Shown here: positions 1 to 5,236 of the stretch, one piece after another
Layout of the letters: each line of letters begins with the position of its first letter
Position numbering within the stretch: position 1 is the first letter of the stretch
NCBI GenBank assembly: GCA_021107495.1
Contig: JAIOSR010000125.1
Coordinates: forward strand, 1-5,425
Reading direction: 5' to 3'
Length of the DNA stretch: 5,425 nucleotides
Source of the DNA: Desulfobacterales bacterium
Lineage (GTDB): Bacteria; Desulfobacterota; DSM-4660; Desulfatiglandales; Desulfatiglandaceae
Made by a program: the position numbers and the translations under genes
Notes under the pieces: model-generated
Seen by the model: the letters and a program-made list of their open reading frames with translations, nothing else
Database searches by the model: none
Told to the model about the DNA's origin: nothing

Positions 1-290
1 AGAACCTGCTCAGGAAACTGATGGGCCATTTCATGCAGGAGGAGCTCACGGACAGCGTCGCATGAATGGGTAATCACAAGCTTTCGACTCAGGCATGTCT
101 CATTTTTTTCTTCGGAGCAGTATCCCGACTTGCTATTCATCCCCCGGATGCTGAACAGCGGTTTACGAAATTTTTCCCTGTCAAAAGGGCTTAGAAACCA
201 TCGGGCGCTTTCCCACTCACCGGAAAGGCTGTGCAGAATACGACGTTCCAGTTCCTCCTGGATAATGAAATCACTTGGGGGGACGGCCAT
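1..290 (-). CDS. SprT-like zinc metallopeptidase (DUF2786-associated type), N-terminal part, cut by window edge
   Basis: Reading the minus strand from ATG at 290 gives 96 codons that run off the window at base 1. Residues 86-90 are HEMAH, an HExxH zinc-peptidase motif, within LLLHEMAHQF; H86 and H90 would bind zinc and E87 would be the catalytic base. The upstream part carries a W-x-x-A-R segment (residues 26-30, WESAR) and a short hydrophobic strand (LVITH, 71-75) before the helix with the motif. This layout is what I recall for SprT-like domains of DUF2786-associated proteins, which are bacterial homologues of the Spartan/SprT fold; their substrates are mostly unknown. The start is supported by AGGAAAG at 294-300 and by a TGA shortly upstream in the same frame. 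The third zinc ligand and any C-terminal domain lie outside the window. HExxH is direct evidence; the family name is moderately sure. Confidence 0.66.
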   Translation of the reverse strand, partial: MAVPPSDFIIQEELERRILHSLSGEWESARWFLSPFDREKFRKPLFSIRGMNSKSGYCSEEKNETCLSRKLVITHSCDAVRELLLHEMAHQFPEQV

Positions 291-323
291 TATCTTTCCT
301 GCTTCAGCGTTAGATTTTTTCTC

Positions 324-329
324 ATTATA
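324..329 (-). promoter_or_regulatory. Possible -10 box upstream of the SprT-like gene
   Basis: The minus strand reads TATAAT here, a perfect -10 hexamer about 34 bases upstream of the ATG at 290. No good TTGACA-like hexamer lies 16-18 bp further upstream, and the TG of an extended -10 is one base out of register. A leader of about 27 nt would result. Treat it as a candidate only. Confidence 0.35.
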
Positions 330-421
330 AGCATCACAGGATTGAATACCATACACATCTCATTGAAAATTGCGAGGAAAATCGGTGAAAAAAATCGTTT
401 TGATTGGGTAGTAAAATGGGA

Positions 422-449
422 CGGCACGTAACGGTGTTGCGACGTGCCG
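422..449 (-). terminator. Inverted repeat downstream of the hydrolase, possible weak terminator
   Basis: CGGCACGT at 422-429 is the exact reverse complement of ACGTGCCG at 442-449, giving an 8-bp GC-rich stem with a 12-nt loop. It begins 17 bases past the stop of the hydrolase gene. On the minus strand the stem is followed by TCCCATTTTACTA, a poor U-tract, so an intrinsic terminator is possible but weak. The rest of the 291-465 gap shows no gene. Confidence 0.4.
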
Positions 450-465
450 GACAGACTAACAGGGG

Positions 466-1233
466 TTACTGATCAGTCTTCCCTTTAATCTCTAATCCTT
501 CAATAAACTTCCGGATATGAGGAATAACCAGATCGACTCGCAAGTAACAGTCAATATGACCGAGACCCGGGAAGCTGACAAACCTGCAATCAGATATATG
601 TTTGGCACAAGCCTTAACAAGCTGATGGCGGGAATCATCTGTCCCGGCAAATAGTAGACACGGCATCTTCATGTTAGACAAAACCGTTTCCATACTCGGA
701 CGGGGTCGGGCTGTAGCTGCGAGAGCCTCAAGGTCATTCTCCAAAAAAAGCGAAACCAGCTCCGGCGCTATCCTCTCCCCAATAAGCGTCTCTAAAGCAC
801 CCACGAACGCCTCCCGGTCTTTGCCATCAATCTTATGGAATGATTCGAAGTCATCAGCGTATGGGTGAGCGCCTCCTAAGATCAGAGACAGCAAACGATC
901 AGCAGCATATTTGGCCATAGCGAATCCGATCACTCCACCCATTGAGTAACCAAAGAAGTGGGCCTTCTTTATGTCCAGTTCGTCCAGAACAGCAAGAATA
1001 TCGCCCACGGATTTCTCCAGACCATAAGCGTCCGGCGTATGAAGTTTGTCACTCGAACCATGGCCTCGAGCATCGATCAAGATGACTTGGTAGCTGTCTT
1101 CAAGGTAACCTGGATACCCTAAGGTTCGCACGGCCTCAATGCTACTGCCAAAACCGTGTTGGAGCACAAGCGGCGCACCTTTTCCTTCAACTTGATAGTG
1201 AATTCGAACTCCTGCGTTTTCTACGTATGGCAT
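466..1233 (-). CDS. Alpha/beta hydrolase (MhpC / enol-lactonase-like)
   Basis: A 255-residue single-domain alpha/beta hydrolase, complete and of normal length. The oxyanion-hole segment HGFG is at residues 26-29, the strand and turn DARGHGSSD at 54-62, and the nucleophile elbow GYSMGG at 95-100 with Ser97. Asp199 or Asp200 (GTDD, 197-200) is the likely acid and His226 (PGLGH, 222-226) the base, so the triad looks intact. A short cap region lies around residues 125-185. There is no signal peptide or membrane segment, so it should be cytosolic. The fold covers esterases, C-C hydrolases, enol-lactonases and haloperoxidase-like enzymes, and the sequence alone does not settle the substrate. The ATG at 1233 directly precedes the family's N-terminal strand (residues 2-14) and has only a modest GAGAG ribosome site. 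It sits 88 bp after the helicase gene with no terminator seen between, so co-transcription is possible but unproven. Confidence 0.9.
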   Translation of the reverse strand: MPYVENAGVRIHYQVEGKGAPLVLQHGFGSSIEAVRTLGYPGYLEDSYQVILIDARGHGSSDKLHTPDAYGLEKSVGDILAVLDELDIKKAHFFGYSMGGVIGFAMAKYAADRLLSLILGGAHPYADDFESFHKIDGKDREAFVGALETLIGERIAPELVSLFLENDLEALAATARPRPSMETVLSNMKMPCLLFAGTDDSRHQLVKACAKHISDCRFVSFPGLGHIDCYLRVDLVIPHIRKFIEGLEIKGKTDQ

Positions 1234-1321
1234 GGATCACTCTCTTATGGGTTGGGGCACGTTGTTGACTATATTTACAAACCCTACCCCCGCCTTTTCT
1301 CTATATTCGGTAACGTTTTGT

Positions 1322-2554
1322 CTAATTAAAAAAGTTCGGGAGTGACTTTGTTTTGTTGCGACTCTTTCTCACTCCGGAGAATTTCCGTTGCGGTTTTCCT
1401 GTCCACTGCGAGCGGCCTGCACGATTAGGCACTGGTGATCCGTAGTCAAAAGTTGATAAGGTGCGTTGCTCGATCTCAGAACCGATAATTCGATTGATGG
1501 CGCGCACCATATTCTTGTCTTCTCCCGTAATAAGGGTAAAAGCTTCGCCGCTGCAAGTTGCCCGGCCTGTCCGCCCGATGCGGTGAATGTATGCATCGGG
1601 GGTGGAAGGGATATCATAGTTGATGACATGCGAAATCCGGCTAACGTCAATGCCGCGGGCGGCGATATCAGTGGCCACCAGAATCTGAAATTTCCCGTCC
1701 CGAAAGCCGTCCAGTGCCGCCTGGCGGCGTGACTGGGAAAGGTTTCCCTGCAGTGAAGCAGATCGGTATCCTGCGGCAACAAGCTTTTCCCCCAACCTCT
1801 TGGCGCGATGTTTGGTTCGGGTAAAAACCAGCACCGAACTGGTATTGGTGTTTCCCAGCAGCTTTAACAGTAGCGCCGTTTTTAAATGCTGGGCTACCGG
1901 GTAGAGTGCGTGACTGACAGTATCGGCAGGTGCGGTGATTCCCACCTGGATGGTGGCCGGATCTCGCAGGATATTCCCGGCCAGGCGACGGATTTCGGGG
2001 GGCATGGTAGCCGAGAAGAGCAGCGTCTGGCGCTTCTTTGGAATATGTTTTAAAATTCGCCGGATATCAGGCATAAATCCCATGTCGAACATCTGGTCGG
2101 CCTCATCTATAACCAGCACTTCCAGTTGGGAAAGATCGATGGTGGAACGTCCGATATGGTCGAGAAGCCGGCCAGGGCAGGCAACAACGATATCGGCATT
2201 CTTCAGTTTCTGAATCTGCGGATTAATTCCCACGCCACCGTAAACGGTAACGCTTCTTATGCGCGTCTTACAACCCAGGGTTTCGATAGCCTGATGAATC
2301 TGTTCGGCCAATTCACGGGTGGGGGCGATTATCAGGGCGCGAACGCATCCGTATTTATTCCCCACCAGTTTATTGAGTATCGGCAGAACGAATGCCGCGG
2401 TTTTACCGGTGCCGGTTTGGGCCCGACCCATCACATCACGACCTTTACATACCTCTGGAATTGCCCGCTCCTGAATCGGGGTAGGGGTTTCATAACCCGC
2501 CGCTGCAACGCCTGCGGCAACGGAGGGATGAAAATTAAATGTCTCAAAGTTCAA
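1322..2554 (-). CDS. rhlE: DEAD-box ATP-dependent RNA helicase, RhlE type
   Basis: A 410-residue helicase with all core motifs in order: Q motif (GYETPTPIQ, 20-28), motif I AQTGTGKT (45-52), Ia PTREL (78-82), Ib CPGR (126-129, where most relatives have TPGR), II DEAD (150-153), III SAT (181-183), IV VFTRTK (243-248), V ATDIAARGID (294-303) and VI HRIGRTGR (324-331). A basic tail rich in Arg, Lys, Ser and Gly (about 371-410) probably helps RNA binding. Such enzymes unwind short RNA duplexes using ATP in ribosome assembly and RNA decay, often at low temperature. The start codon is TTG at 2554-2552. It is favoured because AGAAGG (2561-2566) sits 6 nt upstream and because the next in-frame Met (42) would remove the Q motif. 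Its own strong promoter and a leader terminator lie upstream. Assignment to RhlE rather than another DEAD subgroup rests on the short length and motif flanks. Confidence 0.95.
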   Translation of the reverse strand: MNFETFNFHPSVAAGVAAAGYETPTPIQERAIPEVCKGRDVMGRAQTGTGKTAAFVLPILNKLVGNKYGCVRALIIAPTRELAEQIHQAIETLGCKTRIRSVTVYGGVGINPQIQKLKNADIVVACPGRLLDHIGRSTIDLSQLEVLVIDEADQMFDMGFMPDIRRILKHIPKKRQTLLFSATMPPEIRRLAGNILRDPATIQVGITAPADTVSHALYPVAQHLKTALLLKLLGNTNTSSVLVFTRTKHRAKRLGEKLVAAGYRSASLQGNLSQSRRQAALDGFRDGKFQILVATDIAARGIDVSRISHVINYDIPSTPDAYIHRIGRTGRATCSGEAFTLITGEDKNMVRAINRIIGSEIEQRTLSTFDYGSPVPNRAGRSQWTGKPQRKFSGVRKSRNKTKSLPNFFN

Positions 2555-2648
2555 TAGATACCTTCTTTCCGTGTTCCAATAAAAAAAGCCCCGGAGTTAT
2601 TCCGGGGCTTACGTGATTTTCAGTTACAACCAGGAACACTGTTAATTT
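2555..2648 (-). promoter_or_regulatory. Helicase 5' leader with internal terminator: candidate attenuator, or a ~65-70-nt sRNA gene
   Basis: The predicted transcription start (about 2648) follows the -10 box by 6-7 bases. The RNA would run about 40 nt, form a 10-bp terminator hairpin with seven U, and, if read through, reach the SD and TTG of the helicase. GTGTTCC near the RNA 5' end (2633-2639) is exactly complementary to GGAACAC (2571-2577), which lies just upstream of the SD. In read-through RNA these could close a long stem around the terminator; in released RNA the first element could pair in trans. No antiterminator that competes with the terminator stem is visible. The layout is seen directly; the regulation is inferred. 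Confidence 0.55.
2581..2610 (-). terminator. Intrinsic terminator inside the helicase leader
   Basis: AAGCCCCGGA (2586-2595) and TCCGGGGCTT (2601-2610) form a perfect 10-bp stem with a 5-nt loop. On the minus strand it is followed by seven T (2587-2581, the first two overlapping the stem). On the plus strand no T-tract follows, so it acts on leftward transcription. It lies between the strong promoter and the helicase start, only 26 bp from the start codon, so the nearest gene can be expressed from that promoter only by read-through. Confidence 0.9.
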
Positions 2649-2654
2649 TTGAGC

Positions 2655-2683
2655 ATTATACAGGTATTTGGAATTGTTGTCAA
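2655..2683 (-). promoter_or_regulatory. Strong sigma70 promoter (consensus -35 and -10)
   Basis: On the minus strand TTGACA (2683-2678) and TATAAT (2660-2655) are separated by exactly 17 bp. Both hexamers match the consensus perfectly, which is uncommon for chromosomal promoters. The DNA just upstream (about 2684-2705) is AT-rich and could act as an UP element. The predicted start is about 2648, inside the leader of the helicase gene. Confidence 0.92.
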
Positions 2684-2708
2684 GTTAGTTGTCTAATATT
2701 TTTGGTTC

Positions 2709-2730
2709 TTCTCCCAATTAGTTGGGAGAA
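2709..2730. other. Perfect inverted repeat upstream of the strong promoter
   Basis: TTCTCCCAA (2709-2717) and TTGGGAGAA (2722-2730) form a 9-bp perfect dyad with a 4-bp spacer. No T-tract follows on either strand, so it is not a standard intrinsic terminator. Its inner edge is 25 bp upstream of the -35 box, so it could be a regulator-binding site; it could also be a 3'-end stem-loop of the upstream transcript. Confidence 0.5.
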
Positions 2731-2780
2731 AGGGTCCTGAAATAATAACTGTGCCCTGCTTAATTCAATTGACCCCGGCC

Positions 2781-2813
2781 ATGGGAGACTCTGAAGGAGA
2801 TGTAAGTCTCCAT
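2781..2813 (-). other. Stem-loop at the stop codon of the activation-domain gene
   Basis: ATGGGAGACT (2781-2790) and AGTCTCCAT (2805-2813) can form a 9-bp stem with one bulged base and a 14-nt loop. The stem touches the stop codon of the upstream gene. No U-tract follows, so it may protect the mRNA 3' end or be a weak or factor-dependent termination site. Confidence 0.35.
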
Positions 2814-3505
2814 CAACTGCGTCGGCGCCAGCATGTGTCTCGGTTGTGGCAAAGATGACAGACCGATCCGACCTTTTGTTTTTCGTATCCGGGACCGATC
2901 CCAATGAGGACAGATGCCGATTTGAAAGGAATGAGAACACCGCTGTCCGATATCCGGACATCGATTTCGGAAAGCGGAACCATTGATACCAGATCTTTCT
3001 GCCCTGTAATGGACCACCCCTTGAGCGAACCCGGACCAAGGGCCGCCCCAACCCTCCACCCTCGTCGAGCTGCCTCCTTTTCCGCAGTGCGGCTAAGGGC
3101 GTCCCGTGTTTTCCCGAGTGCGATCACCCCAACCGAATCAAGAAAATAACCGAGAAGGGCTTCCCCGGCTTCGTTCAACTCCCTGCCCCTTTCTTCCAGA
3201 CCTCCCCCAATCGTATTGACGCCAATCAGAATTTCCCGGGCTGGAGAGGCCAATTCAGCGTTAGGGCCGAGGTGCAAAGAAACCGTCTCATTTCCATCAC
3301 CGGGTTTAAGGTAGAGGGTCTCAGCCTCGACCCCGCGCGTGGGAATCCACTTATAGACAGCCTTCGGCTGCCAGATCTCCCGGGCAATATAAATGGCCTC
3401 CTCCACCACAGGCAAGAAGTGATCAGGTAATCCCCTCCCGCGACTCAAGCTTTGCAGAACCTCTTCGGGGGAGATTTCAATAGAAACATCTGATAAAATG
3501 GTCAT
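2813..3505 (-). CDS. Stand-alone MetH-activation-domain-like protein, probable corrinoid reactivation factor
   Basis: A 230-residue soluble protein resembling the vitamin B12-dependent methionine synthase activation domain (Met_synt_B12), encoded alone without the catalytic modules of MetH. The segment GPGSLKGWSITGQK (157-170), followed by the acidic and hydrophobic run up to SDSGVLIPFKSAS (186-198), matches the part of that domain that binds AdoMet, where MetH itself has a PGYPACPD-type stretch. The C-terminus has Cys216, Cys219 and Cys225 (CHLCHNRDTCWRRR), a cluster absent from classic MetH that could hold a metal or act in redox chemistry. In MetH the domain supports reductive methylation of cob(II)alamin. 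Here the likely role is reactivating a corrinoid protein used by the neighbouring methyltransferase, 110 bp upstream with no terminator between. It could instead serve a split methionine synthase. The start ATG has GAGGG about 10 nt upstream. Family is fairly sure; the partner is inferred. Confidence 0.82.
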   Translation of the reverse strand: MTILSDVSIEISPEEVLQSLSRGRGLPDHFLPVVEEAIYIAREIWQPKAVYKWIPTRGVEAETLYLKPGDGNETVSLHLGPNAELASPAREILIGVNTIGGGLEERGRELNEAGEALLGYFLDSVGVIALGKTRDALSRTAEKEAARRGWRVGAALGPGSLKGWSITGQKDLVSMVPLSEIDVRISDSGVLIPFKSASVLIGIGPGYEKQKVGSVCHLCHNRDTCWRRRS

Positions 3506-3615
3506 TACAAGTTACCCTCGGCTTAGAAGGGAGAACCCGGAAAACGTTTCGCCATAGCGAATTTGGTCTCGAAATCCATTGTATGCGACCATCTATTTGC
3601 CGGTGCTTCCCCGCT

Positions 3616-4416
3616 TCAAAACTTAAACAGACCCGCCCGGAAAGCCTTTAGATAGTCCATGCAGTATTCGTCCCTGCCGCATAATGCCTCAGCTGCTCTG
3701 ATGACGCCCATCATTCGCCTGTCCAAGGGATCAATGATCGCACCATCCAGACCTTTGGTGATCGCCATGATGACGAAAGTCTGGTTGAGAAATTTTCGTT
3801 CCGGAAGCCCATAGGAGATGTTGGAAAGGCCGCAGGCAGTGTGAATGCCCGGAAAGCCCGTCATGATTCGCTCTATCGCGTTTATGAATTCCATACCATA
3901 TGTGGAATTCGTCGCCAACGGCTGCACTAATGGATCAACAAATATATTCTCCACCCGGATTCCGTTCCGTACCAAACCGTTGATCAACTTATCGGCATTC
4001 TTCAGCCGTTCATCTGCCGTTTCGGGCATTCCGTCATCGGACATACAGAGGGCCACGACCCGCAAATCGGTCCCGGACAGGACTGGCAGGAGGTTGTCCC
4101 AACGATATTTCTCCAAAGAAATAGAATTGACCAGGGGCGTGGGCCCTTGATGCACTGCCAATGCCGCTTCGATGGCTTTTGGATTAGCGCTGTCGATGCA
4201 GCAAGGCTTGTCGGTGACCGACTGGACGTTCTCAACGAGCCACTGGAGATAATCCGCCTCCTGGTCAACGAAAATGCCCGCATTTACATCAATGAAGTCC
4301 GCTCCGGCTTTGTCTTGATCCGTAGCGACTTCTCTGATGTACGTGCTGTCCCCACCTCCAATTGCCGTGGCGATTTTCTCACGGGATGCGTTAATCAACT
4401 CACCAACGATATACAT
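3616..4416 (-). CDS. Methyltetrahydrofolate:corrinoid methyltransferase (AcsE/MtgA-like, pterin-binding domain)
   Basis: A 266-residue TIM-barrel pterin-binding protein, close to the roughly 262 residues of acetogen AcsE (MeTr). Signature segments are GELINASR (5-12), DVNAG (43-47), IDSANPKAIEAAL (74-86), NSIS (97-100), VDPLVQPL (160-167) and GLSNISYGLP (196-205). Asp75, Asn97, Asp161 and Asn199 fall where the pterin-binding and N5-activating residues of MeTr lie. The family moves a methyl group between N5-methyltetrahydrofolate and a corrinoid cofactor, either toward CO dehydrogenase/acetyl-CoA synthase or in the reverse sense during demethylation of methylated substrates (MtgA). No B12-binding domain is fused. 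The start ATG has a perfect AAGGAG (4423-4428) at 6-nt spacing. It is the first gene of a likely two-gene operon with the activation-domain protein. The choice between an acetogenic AcsE role and an MtgA-like role is open; no acs genes are in view. Confidence 0.93.
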   Translation of the reverse strand: MYIVGELINASREKIATAIGGGDSTYIREVATDQDKAGADFIDVNAGIFVDQEADYLQWLVENVQSVTDKPCCIDSANPKAIEAALAVHQGPTPLVNSISLEKYRWDNLLPVLSGTDLRVVALCMSDDGMPETADERLKNADKLINGLVRNGIRVENIFVDPLVQPLATNSTYGMEFINAIERIMTGFPGIHTACGLSNISYGLPERKFLNQTFVIMAITKGLDGAIIDPLDRRMMGVIRAAEALCGRDEYCMDYLKAFRAGLFKF

Positions 4417-4469
4417 CTTTTTCTCCTTAATCCCGCCTGGTTATCCCGGGATCGGATTGGGTTCAATTT

Positions 4470-4500
4470 TTGACCTGCCGGAAATGCGGACAGGTGTCAA
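4470..4500 (-). other. Imperfect hairpin in the methyltransferase leader
   Basis: On the minus strand TTGA, CCTG and CCG pair with CGG, CAGG and TCAA across a CATTTC loop, giving about 11 bp with small bulges. It lies within the expected 5' leader, about 50 nt before the start codon. No U-tract follows, so it is not a terminator. The TTGACA at its 5' side is not followed by a -10 box at the right distance. Role unknown. Confidence 0.4.
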
Positions 4501-4513
4501 TGCGGTATGATTG

Positions 4514-4548
4514 ATTTTACCTAAACATTGGCTGATCTGCAGATCAGC
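4514..4548 (-). promoter_or_regulatory. Candidate promoter with an 18-bp palindromic operator ahead of the methyltransferase operon
   Basis: GCTGATCTGCAGATCAGC (4531-4548) is a perfect 18-bp palindrome with no spacer, typical of a site for a dimeric regulator. A TAAAAT hexamer (minus strand, 4519-4514), one mismatch from TATAAT, lies 11 bp downstream, so the palindrome would cover the -35 position. No good -35 hexamer is present, which would suit an activator-dependent or repressor-controlled promoter. The transcript would start near 4507 with a leader of about 90 nt. The palindrome is certain; the promoter and any regulator are inferred. Confidence 0.42.
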
Positions 4549-4560
4549 GGATCGATGCTA

Positions 4561-4584
4561 ATGAATGACCTCCGGGGTCATCAT
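4561..4584 (-). other. Second stem-loop directly after the terminator
   Basis: ATGAATGACC (4561-4570) and GGTCATCAT (4576-4584) pair with one bulge over a 5-nt loop. On the minus strand it begins right after the T-tract of the terminator at 4585-4609, giving two hairpins in tandem. It could back up termination or be a DNA-binding dyad. Confidence 0.35.
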
Positions 4585-4609
4585 AAAAAACCCCGCCCAT
4601 AGGCGGGGT
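4585..4609 (-). terminator. Intrinsic terminator after the URO-D remnant
   Basis: ACCCCGCC (4590-4597) and GGCGGGGT (4602-4609) form an 8-bp GC-rich stem with a 4-nt CATA loop, followed on the minus strand by six T (4590-4585, one shared with the stem). It lies 48 bp past the stop of the URO-D fragment, so the methyltransferase downstream probably needs its own promoter. Confidence 0.88.
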
Positions 4610-4657
4610 ATCAAATACAGCTCTTGCCCGTGATATGCGTCTATACTGCACCCTTCT

Positions 4658-5080
4658 CTAATCCAGATCGAGGGGGTATTTGCCGAACTCCCGAATGGCC
4701 TTTACCATGGCAACATAATTCTCCGGTTTTACACCCGAATGAACGGAGTTACTCGACATGCAGATATAACCACCGCCATAGCCTGCATCTTTGATGCACT
4801 TTTTGACTTCCTGGCGGATCTCTTCCACGGATTTCCAGCTCAATGTGGCACCACAGTTGACATTTCCCATCAGGCAAAGATCAGGGTATTTCTCCCTGAC
4901 CTCGGCAAGGTCCATGCCGGCCATTGGATCGATGGGATGAAGTCCGTCAATCCCCGTGTCCACCAGCAATTGGATGATCTTCCAGAGATTACCATCCGTG
5001 TGCTTGAACACCGGGACGCCGAGTTCGTGTCCCAGTTCCACCTGCTTCTGTGTGGCCGGGGTTAGGAATCGGCCCCCGAT
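4658..5080 (-). pseudogene. 3' remnant of a URO-D-family (MtaA/MtbA-like) corrinoid methyltransferase gene
   Basis: The open frame encodes 140 residues matching the C-terminal part of uroporphyrinogen-decarboxylase-fold methyltransferases: ELGHELGVPVFKHTDGN, GLHPIDPMAGMD, GNVNCG and SSNSVHSGVKPENYVAM are typical segments. Complete family members have about 340-350 residues, so some 200 N-terminal residues are missing. The frame runs upstream into TGA at 5081-5083, and beyond that the DNA is AT-rich and noncoding. The first in-frame start-like codon is GTG at 5041, without a ribosome site and inside the conserved region. MtaA and MtbA bind zinc through an HxC motif; here the position reads HTD, as in many other URO-D-like methyltransferases. 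The intact gene probably transferred methyl groups to or from a corrinoid protein and would fit the two genes downstream. The remaining piece cannot form the whole barrel, so it is most likely dead. Confidence 0.82.
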
Positions 5081-5083
5081 TCA

Positions 5084-5236
5084 ATATTTCTTAAAAAAAT
5101 ATCTGTATTTAAGTACTATAACGAACTGTCAGGCAAATAATGCCGGAAATGGCGTTGAATAGTAATGTTTAGGATTTAAAGGTACCATGCGAATTATTTA
5201 CACTAATTGCCTTTTTCTGAAATTGACCGATATTCC
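5084..5236. other. AT-rich gap without a gene
   Basis: This 153-bp stretch is visibly richer in A and T than the methyltransferase region. The frame of the URO-D remnant has stops here and no other coding frame looks convincing. Only a small GGCA/TGCC dyad (about 5132-5144) is visible, without a T-tract. I see no transposon end, target duplication or tRNA that would explain the breakpoint. Confidence 0.5.

Noticed and set aside
2126..2557. Plus-strand open frame of 143 codons opposite the helicase start
   Set aside because: It is antisense to strongly conserved helicase motifs, has no recognisable domain and no convincing ribosome site. It is a shadow of the coding strand.
3523..3618. Possible read-through extension: the methyltransferase TGA is followed in frame by about 30 open codons ending at TAA (3525-3523), including an 18-codon ATG frame
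   Set aside because: The protein already has its normal family length, a run this long is expected by chance about a quarter of the time, and there is no ribosome site or known recoding signal.
4147..4473. Plus-strand open frame of 108 codons opposite the methyltransferase N-terminus
   Set aside because: Antisense to the conserved methyltransferase sequence and without family resemblance.
4470..4500. TTGACA at 4495-4500 (minus strand) as a -35 box
   Set aside because: The region 16-18 bp downstream reads as CAGGTC-like sequence and contains no -10 hexamer; the TTGACA is better explained as part of the hairpin.
4417..4560. Cobalamin riboswitch in the methyltransferase leader
   Set aside because: The leader is too short after the likely start site and I find no B12-box-like conserved sequence; only simple dyads are present.
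5060..5236. Insertion sequence or integration site at the URO-D breakpoint
   Set aside because: No terminal inverted repeats, target duplication, transposase fragment or tRNA 3' end could be seen in this stretch.
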